Shown in pieces: positions 24,863 to 32,133 of a stretch of DNA of 53,734 nucleotides. The DNA is from Archangium sp. (lineage in GTDB: Bacteria > Myxococcota > Myxococcia > Myxococcales > Myxococcaceae): NCBI GenBank assembly GCA_030681645.1, contig JAUXRX010000060.1:1-53734 (forward strand). The letters run 5' to 3'. The translations under genes were made by a program, and so were the position numbers. The notes under the pieces are model-generated. The model searched no databases, had not been told where the DNA came from, and worked only from the letters and a program-made list of their open reading frames with translations. Each line of letters opens with the position of its first letter. The first letter of the stretch is position 1.

Positions 24863-25249
24863 GTGACGTCCACGATGGAGCGAGTCGAGCTGGAGGAGCG
24901 GCTGCGCGTTGCGAGCCGCGCCGTCGACGAGCTCGAGGCCCGGCGCCGGGCCGCGGAGAACTCGGCGCTCGCTGAGACGACCGCAGACCTCGCCCGCGTG
25001 AGCACGGGCAACGCCGCCCTGGAACGCTCCATCGCGGCGCTGGTGGCGGAGCGCGGCACCAACGCGGCCCGCGCCGACCAGCTGCGCGCCGTGGGAATCG
25101 CGCCGGGGTGGATCAGGGCGGTGACGGTCGCCGGTTGGACCCTCGGCGTGGCCGCGACGGGAATGCTGGTCTCTCACGGGGCCCACCTCGCGGCGGTGGC
25201 GAGCCTGGCCGGGCTGGTGGCGGCGTCTCTCCCGGTGTGGCGCCGGTGA
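24863..25249 (+). CDS. Coiled-coil protein with C-terminal membrane hairpin
   Basis: The 128-aa protein is a charged heptad coil (about 5-70; ELEERLRVASRAVDELEARR). Two close hydrophobic helices follow (about 85-125; AVTVAGWTLGVAATGML, LAAVASLAGLVAASLPV) and it ends in WRR. The GTG at 24863 fits the TACGAT spacing; the ATG at 24875 is the alternative. No family is recognised. The next gene overlaps it (GTGA) and has the same coil-then-membrane design, so the products may form a complex. Confidence 0.7.
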   Translation: MTSTMERVELEERLRVASRAVDELEARRRAAENSALAETTADLARVSTGNAALERSIAALVAERGTNAARADQLRAVGIAPGWIRAVTVAGWTLGVAATGMLVSHGAHLAAVASLAGLVAASLPVWRR

Positions 25250-25683
25250 ACGTGGAAGGGCTCGACGAGCGGGCGCTGCGAGACCTGCTCGAGCAGACGC
25301 AGGGTGAGGTGCGGAAGCTGGTCGCGCTGGAGCAACGCGGGTTCGAGCTCGAGACGTTGCGCGCGCAGAAGCGGGAGGAGCTGGCCAGGCTCGAGGCGAA
25401 GCGCCGGACGCTCCTCAACCGAGAGCTCGTCGCCAGGGAGGCCCTCGATCGGAGCGCAGACGCGCTCGTCGAGGCGATGGAGGGCAGCGCCTTCAGGACC
25501 GCCCTGACGAAGCGCGAGCGCTGGTGGCTGATGCGCGTCGATGGCGGTCAGCTCGCGGGCACGGGCCTCGGCCTCATCGCGGGAGTCCTGGTGACGGCAC
25601 TCGGTATCCCGGTGTGGGGGCTGGCGATCGCCGGTCCGCTGCTCGTGCTCTTCGCGGCGCTCCTCACGCCCCGCAAGACCTGA
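25246..25683 (+). CDS. Coiled-coil protein with two C-terminal transmembrane helices
   Basis: The 145 residues start at the GTG at 25246, which overlaps the previous stop. A long charged coiled coil (10-90; REELARLEAKRRTLLNRELV) precedes two transmembrane helices (about 103-140; GTGLGLIAGVLVTALGIPVW, AIAGPLLVLFAALL). Layout and length mirror the upstream gene, suggesting paralogues or partners. Function is unknown. Confidence 0.7.
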   Translation: MNVEGLDERALRDLLEQTQGEVRKLVALEQRGFELETLRAQKREELARLEAKRRTLLNRELVAREALDRSADALVEAMEGSAFRTALTKRERWWLMRVDGGQLAGTGLGLIAGVLVTALGIPVWGLAIAGPLLVLFAALLTPRKT

Positions 25684-25735
25684 GCGGTGAACGAGAACCG
25701 CCGAAACCGCGCGGACTCTGGCATGAGGCCGCGCC

Positions 25736-26161
25736 ATGGCTGCGATCCCCGGTCTTCGTGTCTTCCTGTCTTCCGTGCACGGCTACGGCGTGCGAGCCAC
25801 CCACGCCTTCAAGGAAGGCGACTTGATGGCCGACATCGAAGGCGTCGTCCGCCGCGAAGGCGAGCAGTGGGACGATCGCTACACGCTGAGGATCACCGAC
25901 TCGTTGTGGCTCGACATGGTCGACCAGACCCGGTGGATCAACCACAGCTGCACCGCGAACGCGGAGGTCGATCTCGGCGTGGACGAGCACGGCGCGCCCT
26001 GGGCGAAGCTGTACGCGTGGCGTGACATCGCCGCGGGCGAAGAGGTCACCTGGGACTACGAGTTCCCCGCGTCCCTCGCGGAGCCGTGCAGCTGCGGCTC
26101 GGCGAAGTGCCGCGGCTGGATCGTGCGCGAGGAAGAGCTCTCGCTCGTCCTGCCGAGGTGA
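25736..26161 (+). CDS. SET-domain protein (putative lysine methyltransferase)
   Basis: The 141-aa protein is a minimal SET domain. The N-terminal GYGVRATHAFKEGDLM matches the SET-I start. NHSC at 69-72 and GEEVTWDYEF at 101-110 (catalytic Tyr108) form the pseudoknot active site. A post-SET-like zinc cluster CxCxxxxC follows at 118-125 (CSCGSAKCRG). The pre-SET and insert regions are absent, as in small bacterial SET proteins. It probably methylates a lysine of a bacterial protein using SAM. No substrate gene is adjacent. Confidence 0.88.
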   Translation: MAAIPGLRVFLSSVHGYGVRATHAFKEGDLMADIEGVVRREGEQWDDRYTLRITDSLWLDMVDQTRWINHSCTANAEVDLGVDEHGAPWAKLYAWRDIAAGEEVTWDYEFPASLAEPCSCGSAKCRGWIVREEELSLVLPR

Positions 26162-26171
26162 ATCGCGAGGT

Positions 26172-26196
26172 GTGCATCGATGCACGGCGACCGTGC
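26172..26196. promoter_or_regulatory. Two overlapping perfect palindromes
   Basis: GTGCATCGATGCAC (26172-26185) is a perfect 14-bp palindrome. It overlaps GCACGG-CGA-CCGTGC (26182-26196), a 6-bp dyad with a 3-nt loop; a further TGCAT follows at 26204. They lie between the SET gene and the lipoprotein gene and could be an operator or a terminator hairpin lacking a T-run. Confidence 0.4.
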
Positions 26197-26231
26197 GGCG
26201 ATGTGCATTCACGCAGACCCCTCCAGAGGGC

Positions 26232-26237
26232 TAACAC
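26232..26237 (+). promoter_or_regulatory. TAACAC, candidate leaderless -10 element
   Basis: TAACAC ends 7 nt before the ATG at 26245, with no evident -35. It matches the recurrent arrangement seen at 24851, 41335 and 50871. Confidence 0.3.
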
Positions 26238-26244
26238 AGGGGCC

Positions 26245-27486
26245 ATGTCGCGATACCTGGCCCGAATCACGCTCGTGGTGCTGTTCGTGCTGCCGTCTTG
26301 CGCGCCAGTCGACGCCGGGGCAGCGCCGCCGGGCAGTGAGCTGCCCGGCTGGTACGGCGTCCCCGAGGAGCCCGCGAACGACTTCGCAGGCGAGGCGCGG
26401 CTGCGCCTGGTCCAGGGAGGCCTCGCGGGCGAACTCACCCTGGCCGACGCCCTGGCGCGCCCGATGTACTTCGCCATGAAGTGGCGGATGACCGAGCCGC
26501 AGGTGATCACCGCCGTGATCGACCCATCGGTGTCGACGTCATTCTCCGCGGCGGCGTTCGAGCCACCCCTCAGCGCGCGAGTGCAGGCGCCGGGAAGCGC
26601 CTCGTGCTTCACCGCCGAGGGCCGGCTGCTCGCCTACGCCCTGCGCCGCGGCGCGACCGCCCCTGACCCGGCCCTCGACGAGCTCGTCGGCGTCGGCTTC
26701 AAGCCGGCGTGGCTCTTCCCCTTCCAACAGAGCGGCTACAACCAGCGGATCACGTGGAGCAGCTGCCAGGTCGGCACCGGCGACCTGATGCCGATGGAGT
26801 TCCAGTTCGATCCGCGCTTCAAGTTGGCGTTGTGTGACGAGGCCGAGGAGCGCACTGCGTCGGTGTGCGGCCAGCCTCCGCTCGACCGCACGCGGATCCA
26901 CGCGATGTCCCTGAGCGTCAGCGACGAGGGGCGCGTCTTCCTTTCGGCCAGCTTCGTGGCCTACGTCGATGAGCCCGTCACCTATGCCGTGAACGGGGTG
27001 TCGTTCCAGGCCACCGCCGGCCAGCTCAAGACCACGCTCGCCGACGGTCCCTGGCGGGACGGCCGCAACACGGTCGAGATCCGCCAGGGCGCGCGCGCGC
27101 CGTGGTCCGCCGAGGTGATCCTGCCCGTGCAGTCGCTGCGCCCCCGGCTGCATGAAGCGGCGCTGCGCGACGGAGACACGTTCACCGTGAGCTGGGACGA
27201 GGCTCGGTGGGCCCAGGCGTACCTGCTGCTCAGTTATCCCCTCGACGTGCCCGCCGCGCGGGTGCCCTACCCGAGCTGGAGCACGGAGCAGCCTTCGGTG
27301 ACGCAGACCTTCCCTGGCTTCAGCGATGGCGCCGGCGGCCTGGTCCAGTCGACACGCGCGATGCTGATGTTGAGGGTCAGCGCCGCGGTCGCGTCGCCCA
27401 GCACGTTCGCCCCGTTCCACTCGGGCCGGGGCTACGCGGTGCAGTGGAGCGAGGGGCTCGGGGTCGCGGTCGCCCACGCGCGCTGA
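26245..27486 (+). CDS. Hypothetical lipoprotein (413 aa)
   Basis: The signal and lipobox are LVVLFVLPSC. The mature protein is mixed alpha/beta with scattered Cys (ASCF, SSCQV, ALCDE, SVCGQ) that may pair. The C-terminal third (DTFTVSWDEARWAQAYLLL ... YAVQWSEGLGVAVAHAR) looks like a fibronectin-type beta domain. No enzymatic motif is recognised. The ATG at 26245 follows both a palindromic block and a TA-rich hexamer; upstream in-frame codons overlap the SET gene. Confidence 0.7.
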   Translation: MSRYLARITLVVLFVLPSCAPVDAGAAPPGSELPGWYGVPEEPANDFAGEARLRLVQGGLAGELTLADALARPMYFAMKWRMTEPQVITAVIDPSVSTSFSAAAFEPPLSARVQAPGSASCFTAEGRLLAYALRRGATAPDPALDELVGVGFKPAWLFPFQQSGYNQRITWSSCQVGTGDLMPMEFQFDPRFKLALCDEAEERTASVCGQPPLDRTRIHAMSLSVSDEGRVFLSASFVAYVDEPVTYAVNGVSFQATAGQLKTTLADGPWRDGRNTVEIRQGARAPWSAEVILPVQSLRPRLHEAALRDGDTFTVSWDEARWAQAYLLLSYPLDVPAARVPYPSWSTEQPSVTQTFPGFSDGAGGLVQSTRAMLMLRVSAAVASPSTFAPFHSGRGYAVQWSEGLGVAVAHAR

Positions 27487-27499
27487 AGTCACGTGCTGG

Positions 27500-27941
27500 G
27501 TGACCGAAGGCCCGCTCGAGTCGATCGTGTTCAAGGAGCCGCTCTCCGTCCACCTGAAGGGGCTCGAGATCGAGGCGCTGACGTGCCCGTCGCTCGAGAT
27601 CCACCTGCGCCCGTCCGAGCACCGCGACGTCGACCACAACACCCTGGGGGACATGAGCCGGATCGTCGGCCTCGATGAGCCCGTCCTGGGGTTGCTGTTC
27701 GACGCAGCGAAGCTCTCCGTCGACAAGAACCCTCCGCTCCTGGCCGCGCAGGCCCCGGGTCCAGCTCGACCAGGCCACCCTGCTCGGAGAGGGAGCGATG
27801 CGGCTGACCGCAACGCCCACGGCGGCGGTGGTCAGCGTCGCGTTCGCCGGAGACCTGGAGGTCAAGGTCGTCCTCGACCACATCGACGCCACCAGGCCCA
27901 CTGCCGACTTCAACATCGCCCTCGGTGCCCCGGGAAAGTGA
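27500..27941 (+). pseudogene. Frameshifted hypothetical gene
   Basis: Two overlapping frames together make one sensible protein. The first, from the GTG at 27500, reads through IVFKEPLSVHLKGLEIEALT to SVDKNPPLLAAQAP near 27760, then becomes Pro/Arg-rich nonsense. The second frame then continues VQLDQATLLGEGAMRL through VSVAFAGDLEVKVVLDHIDA to a stop at 27941. A single-base indel near 27755-27770 (a run of C and G) would explain it. It may be a true pseudogene or a sequencing error. The intact product would be a cytoplasmic protein of about 146 aa, family unknown. Confidence 0.5.
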
Positions 27942-28082
27942 GCCCGGGCGCTCATCATTTTGAACGACGGCAGTCCTTCACATCGAAGGAGGAAACCCGG
28001 CCGGCGAGCTCGGCGCCGCCCCAAGGAGCACGAATCACGACGCCTCTGAGCTGGACTCATTCCTGCTCAAGAGGATGACGTC

Positions 28083-28295
28083 ATGAACTCGAGAGCATAC
28101 TGGCTGGGCTTCCTCTTCCTCCTCACCCTCGTTTCGCTCACCGCGAACGCCTTCCGATCCTCGGTGAACGTGGGCCCGGGGCCGGTGCACAGCCTCGCCA
28201 CCACGGCTCACCTCGACCCTGGCGTCGAGGAGCTCGAGGACCACGCGCCGGTCGTCGTGCCGCGGCACGTGGACAGGACCTCCCGCTCGCGATGA
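28083..28295 (+). CDS. Small exported protein (70 aa)
   Basis: The gene is preceded by AGAGGATG about 6 nt before the ATG. A signal-type helix (YWLGFLFLLTLVSLTANAF) is followed by a short hydrophilic tail (LDPGVEELEDHAPVVVPRHV). No domain is recognised. It may be an exported peptide or a membrane-anchored small protein. It ends 32 bp before the convergent subtilase gene. Confidence 0.5.
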   Translation: MNSRAYWLGFLFLLTLVSLTANAFRSSVNVGPGPVHSLATTAHLDPGVEELEDHAPVVVPRHVDRTSRSR

Positions 28296-28327
28296 GCTCG
28301 ACCTCGAGCTCTCCGCCGAGCGTTGAG

Positions 28328-30628
28328 TCAGCGCAGGAACTCCACGCGCAGCGGGCTGATCGATCGCGACGGCTCGCCCTCGCTCGGCGTGAGCGCGAGA
28401 TCGAGCCCCACTGACCACGACCGATAGAGGAGCCGCGCGTACAGCTCTTCGACCCCCATCGTCAGCGGGTAGACCTTCAGCTCACCGACCTCGCCCGGCC
28501 GCCACACCCGCCCGTCGGAGATCGACACCCACTCGAGAGGCCGCTTCTCCTCATCGAAGATGATCAGGAACGCGTCGCGCAGGTCAGTCTCTCCCTCGAA
28601 CGCATCGGAGAGCTCGAAGCGCAGGTCGAGACGCCAGGGCTGCGCCATCAACGAGCAGTTGGGGCACCCCGACTGCGAGGGCTGCGGGCCCAGCCCGCTC
28701 AGCTGCTGGTCGGGGAAGAGCGCCAGCGGCGCCGGCACCCGCAGCCCCAGCGGCGCCATCCACGACGCCGCGCACGAAGCGCCAGGCACGAGGTTGTCGG
28801 CGTAGCTGCCCCAGCCCGGCTCTTCGGCGAAGGCCGGGCACGCGAGGGAGGCGGTCGCGCCGAAGCAGGTCGCCACCGCGCTCGCGCACACGCTCTCCGT
28901 CGCAGCGCCGACCATCGGCCCCACGGGGTGCGAGGCCGAGCGCAGACAACTGCGCAGCGCGCTGCACGAGGGAGAACTGACGGCCTCCGTCGCGCGCGTG
29001 ATGGAGATGCGTCGCCCGACGCCGGGCACGCCCTTGGCCGAACAGAGCGGCTGGCCGGTGAGGTAGAGCAACCGCGCCATGTCGGCCGCGCGCCAGCCGC
29101 TCAGGAGCGGCCCCCCATACTGACTGCCCATGAGGTGCGCCGCCGCACCTGACGTCAACGCCGCGGCCGCCGAGGTCCCCGTCACCGGGCCCGGGCTTTC
29201 CAGGGCGTGCGCGAACCCGATGTCGGTGGCGCCGCACGCCGCGGCGGTCCCCGCGGAGGGGAAGGCCGAGCTCACCGCGAACACCCGCTCACCTGGCGCG
29301 TACACCCGCGGCTCCGCCTGGAAGCGCGTCACCACCGAGCGCCGGTCTTCGAACGTGCTGGCGCCGACCGGCAGCACCGGAAGCCACGTCGCCGAGGCGC
29401 GACACGACGCGCGCTCGCCGAAAGCCGCGGGGAGGAACGACGAGGCGGCAGGCAGCGCGGAGTTCACGCCGCTGCAGACCGTCGTCGCCGACCCGCCGAC
29501 CACCGACCCCATCGAGGTGGACGCGAACTCGAGCGGGGTGTTGCCACCCGACGCGGCGACGAACACACCCTGCTGCTGCATCAGCTCGAACTGCCCGGCC
29601 ACGTGCAACACGTAGCGCAGCGTCTCGCCCTGCCCGTCTTCCCACGAGCTGCAGCCCGAGCCGTCCGGGCGCGGCCCGGTCAGATACGTCGGTCCCGCGA
29701 GGTCAGGAGGGGCGCCGAGGCTCAGGTTCACGATGAGCGGCTTGCGGGTGCCCGTGCTGATGGCCGGGTCGAACACCGCGTCGTCGACCGCGCGCGCGAC
29801 GCTCACCAGGCTGCCCATGCCGCGGCCATCGAGCGCGCGGTACGAGCGGATGCGTGCGTTCGGCGCGACCGAGCGGATCAACGCGGCCATCTGCGCGCCG
29901 TGCGGGTGGTACTCGGCGCGCGTCACGCGCTCGAAGGAAGGCAGCGCGCCCTCTGCCACCACCCCCAGCGCCGAGCGCCAGGCCTTGTCGACTCCGGTGT
30001 CGATCAACGCCACGTCGATCGCCTGGAGCCCGGGGGTGGGCATCGCCTCGACGCGCTTGGTCGACCACTCCAGGGTGGAAGCCGACGCGCCCGACTCTGC
30101 GTCCTGGACCACGGCGTCGCAGCTGCGCGAGACGAGCACGGGCGGCTGTCGAAGCATGCCCTCGCCGATGGTGATCGACAGGGCGCGCGCCGCCGCCTCA
30201 CGCAAGGCGCTCACCACGGCGCACGCGTACATCGGGAGCACGGGAGGCACGCCGCCCCACGTCGGCGGGTAGCCGCCCAGCCGCTGGAAGGTGACGACGA
30301 ACGAGCGGCGATGCCCATCACGTCGCACCAGGGGAATGGTGCTGCCCGTGTATTCCGGCAACACCGGCGTCAGGCGAGGCTGAATCCAGCCCGAGGTGAG
30401 CCCGAACCAGCGCGGGTCTCCGGCAAAGAAGCTCGCGAACGAGCTCTCGAAGGTCGTGGGCAGCGCGTTGGCCCACAGCGGGACCTCGAGCGTGAAGGAC
30501 GAGGCCGAGCAGGACCGCGGCTTCTGTGGCACGCCCACGGCGTAGGGCGGCGGGGGCAAGGCCTGGGCCAGCGCGACCCCATTGACCAGCATGGACAGCG
30601 CCAACGTGCTGCGCACAATCAAGTTCAT
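28328..30628 (-). CDS. Secreted subtilisin-like serine protease (S8)
   Basis: The 766-aa protein starts at the ATG at 30628 with a GGGGGA ribosome-binding site. Its Sec signal (STLALSMLVNGVALAQA) indicates export. A pro-region of about 180 aa precedes the catalytic domain: D210 in VALIDTGVD, H243 in EYHPHGAQMAAL, oxyanion N363 in ASGGNT, nucleophile S486 in GTSAAAAL. Many cysteines and a beta-rich C-terminal domain (about 600-766; RLDLRFELSDAF, LYRSWSVGLDLALTP) follow. It probably cleaves extracellular or periplasmic proteins. It is transcribed away from the anti-sigma/ECF/CHAT operon from a shared 119-bp region, suggesting joint regulation. Confidence 0.9.
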   Translation of the reverse strand: MNLIVRSTLALSMLVNGVALAQALPPPPYAVGVPQKPRSCSASSFTLEVPLWANALPTTFESSFASFFAGDPRWFGLTSGWIQPRLTPVLPEYTGSTIPLVRRDGHRRSFVVTFQRLGGYPPTWGGVPPVLPMYACAVVSALREAAARALSITIGEGMLRQPPVLVSRSCDAVVQDAESGASASTLEWSTKRVEAMPTPGLQAIDVALIDTGVDKAWRSALGVVAEGALPSFERVTRAEYHPHGAQMAALIRSVAPNARIRSYRALDGRGMGSLVSVARAVDDAVFDPAISTGTRKPLIVNLSLGAPPDLAGPTYLTGPRPDGSGCSSWEDGQGETLRYVLHVAGQFELMQQQGVFVAASGGNTPLEFASTSMGSVVGGSATTVCSGVNSALPAASSFLPAAFGERASCRASATWLPVLPVGASTFEDRRSVVTRFQAEPRVYAPGERVFAVSSAFPSAGTAAACGATDIGFAHALESPGPVTGTSAAAALTSGAAAHLMGSQYGGPLLSGWRAADMARLLYLTGQPLCSAKGVPGVGRRISITRATEAVSSPSCSALRSCLRSASHPVGPMVGAATESVCASAVATCFGATASLACPAFAEEPGWGSYADNLVPGASCAASWMAPLGLRVPAPLALFPDQQLSGLGPQPSQSGCPNCSLMAQPWRLDLRFELSDAFEGETDLRDAFLIIFDEEKRPLEWVSISDGRVWRPGEVGELKVYPLTMGVEELYARLLYRSWSVGLDLALTPSEGEPSRSISPLRVEFLR

Positions 30629-30639
30629 GTGTCCCCCGC

Positions 30640-30665
30640 AAGGAGCGCCGTGAGCGGCACTCCTT
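30640..30665. promoter_or_regulatory. Inverted repeat between the subtilase and anti-sigma genes
   Basis: AAGGAGCGCCG, a TGAG loop and CGGCACTCCTT form 11-bp arms with one mismatch. The repeat ends 12 nt before the subtilase start codon (read leftward) and about 80 nt before the anti-sigma gene. It could be an operator or a 5'-leader hairpin that controls the protease. Confidence 0.45.
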
Positions 30666-30747
30666 GTACTGGCCAGCCCCGTCATGCCTTTTTTCGCGTC
30701 ACCAGAAAAGCCTTTCACCGCCCAGACAGTAAGAACCTCGGCGACCG

Positions 30748-31503
30748 ATGAGCGCGCTGAAAGACGACGAGCTTCGAATGGCCCTGAAGGTGAATCCAGC
30801 CACGGCGACACGCGCCGACGAGCCTCCGCTCGATGACGGGGTGCTGCTCGCGTTCCGCGCGGGGACGTTGAGCCCCGACCAGAGCGAGGCCATCGAACGG
30901 CGGCTCTCACGCGACCCAGAGGCGCGCGCGCTGCTGAGGGAACTGAGCCAGGAGGTCTCACCGGCGGAGGTCGAGGCGGTGGTGGACCGGCTCGGCCCGT
31001 CGAACGTGCTTCCGCTGCGCAGAAAGCCGCGCGCACTGGTGTGGGGCTCGGCAGTGATGGCGCTCGCCGCGGGGTTGCTGGCGGTGGTCGTCGCGTGGCC
31101 GGCCCGCAACACCGGGCGGTACCTGCTGGAGGTCGAGGGTGGTGAAGCGCAGACGCGTGGGGCGCCGGCGCAGAAGCGGGTGGTGGGTGAAGAAGGCCGG
31201 CTCACCTTGCGGCTGCGCGCCCAGACAGCCACCGACGCGCCGCGGGTGCTGGGCGTGTTCCGCGAAGACGAGCAGGGCCGCCTGGTGCGCGTGGACACCG
31301 CGCAGGTCTCGTCGGCGCGGGGCTCGTTCGAGGTGCGGCTCGAGGGCGCCCAGTGGCTGGGCGCGGCGGGTGCGCATCGAATATGGCTGCACGTCGGTGA
31401 GGACGAGGCGGCCGTGGCCGCGCTCGCCGGCCGGCTGCAGCGTGACGCGGCCGGCGCCGGTCTGGGGTGGTGGGCCATCGAGGTGGAGCGTCGCGCCCCA
31501 TGA
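30748..31503 (+). CDS. Anti-sigma-factor-like membrane protein
   Basis: The 251-aa protein has an N-terminal helical region (about 25-75; LLAFRAGTLSPDQSEAIERR, LSRDPEARALLRE). This matches the pattern of anti-sigma domains of the zinc-finger class, but the zinc-binding His/Cys residues are missing. One transmembrane helix (about 96-115; ALVWGSAVMALAAGLLAVVV) and an exported beta-rich domain follow. Directly downstream, overlapping by ATGA, is an ECF sigma factor, so it probably holds that factor and responds to an extracytoplasmic signal. The lack of a zinc motif makes the assignment inferential. Confidence 0.7.
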   Translation: MSALKDDELRMALKVNPATATRADEPPLDDGVLLAFRAGTLSPDQSEAIERRLSRDPEARALLRELSQEVSPAEVEAVVDRLGPSNVLPLRRKPRALVWGSAVMALAAGLLAVVVAWPARNTGRYLLEVEGGEAQTRGAPAQKRVVGEEGRLTLRLRAQTATDAPRVLGVFREDEQGRLVRVDTAQVSSARGSFEVRLEGAQWLGAAGAHRIWLHVGEDEAAVAALAGRLQRDAAGAGLGWWAIEVERRAP

Positions 31504-32102
31504 GCGCGCTCGACGTCACCCAAGGTGATGGCACTGCCGCGCTCATCGCGGCGGCGGCGCGGCGCGAACGTGAGGCGCTCCGCAAGCTGACCGAGCGGCT
31601 GCTGCCCGTGGTGCGCGCGCGGGTGCGGCGGTTGCAGAGCAAGCGGGCCGATTTGCGGGGGCTCGACACGGCGGACCTCGTGCAGCAGGTGTTCGTGGTG
31701 CTGCTCGACGACGACGCCTGGCAGTTGCGCCAGTGGGATCCGGCCCGCGGCGCGACGCTCGAGGGCTACGTGGGCATGGTGAGCGAGCGCGAGGTCGGCA
31801 ACTCGAGCCAGCGCGCGATGACCCGGGAACGGCGTGAGGCGACCGACGAGCCGCAGGCGGACGCGCCCATCGAGCAACCCTCGCCCGAGGCGCAGGTCAT
31901 CGCGCGCCAGGCAGCGGCGCGGCTGGGTGAGTTCCTCGATGGGCAGCTGCCGCCGAAGGGACAGGTGGTGCTCAAGTGCCTGTACGCCGACGGGCTCGAC
32001 GCCGATGAGGCGGCCCGGGTGCTCGGGGTGACGAAGCAGGTCATCTACAACTGGCAACACAAGATTCGATTGCTGGCCCGGGAGTTCAGCGCGGCACACT
32101 GA
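31500..32102 (+). CDS. ECF-type RNA polymerase sigma factor
   Basis: The 200-aa protein has sigma region 2 (LRGLDTADLVQQVFVVLLDD, QWDPARGATLEGYVGMVSER) and region 4 (LPPKGQVVLKCLYADGLDAD, AARVLGVTKQVIYNWQHKI), joined by an acidic, Pro-containing linker. It lacks regions 1.1 and 3, as expected for the ECF class. The ATG at 31500 overlaps the anti-sigma stop; the longer reading from 31467 is less likely. It probably directs transcription of the CHAT gene that follows by 31 bp and perhaps of the divergent subtilase. Confidence 0.88.
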   Translation: MSALDVTQGDGTAALIAAAARREREALRKLTERLLPVVRARVRRLQSKRADLRGLDTADLVQQVFVVLLDDDAWQLRQWDPARGATLEGYVGMVSEREVGNSSQRAMTRERREATDEPQADAPIEQPSPEAQVIARQAAARLGEFLDGQLPPKGQVVLKCLYADGLDADEAARVLGVTKQVIYNWQHKIRLLAREFSAAH

Positions 32103-32133
32103 ACGGCGCGCAAGATGTGCTCCACTGCGCCGC

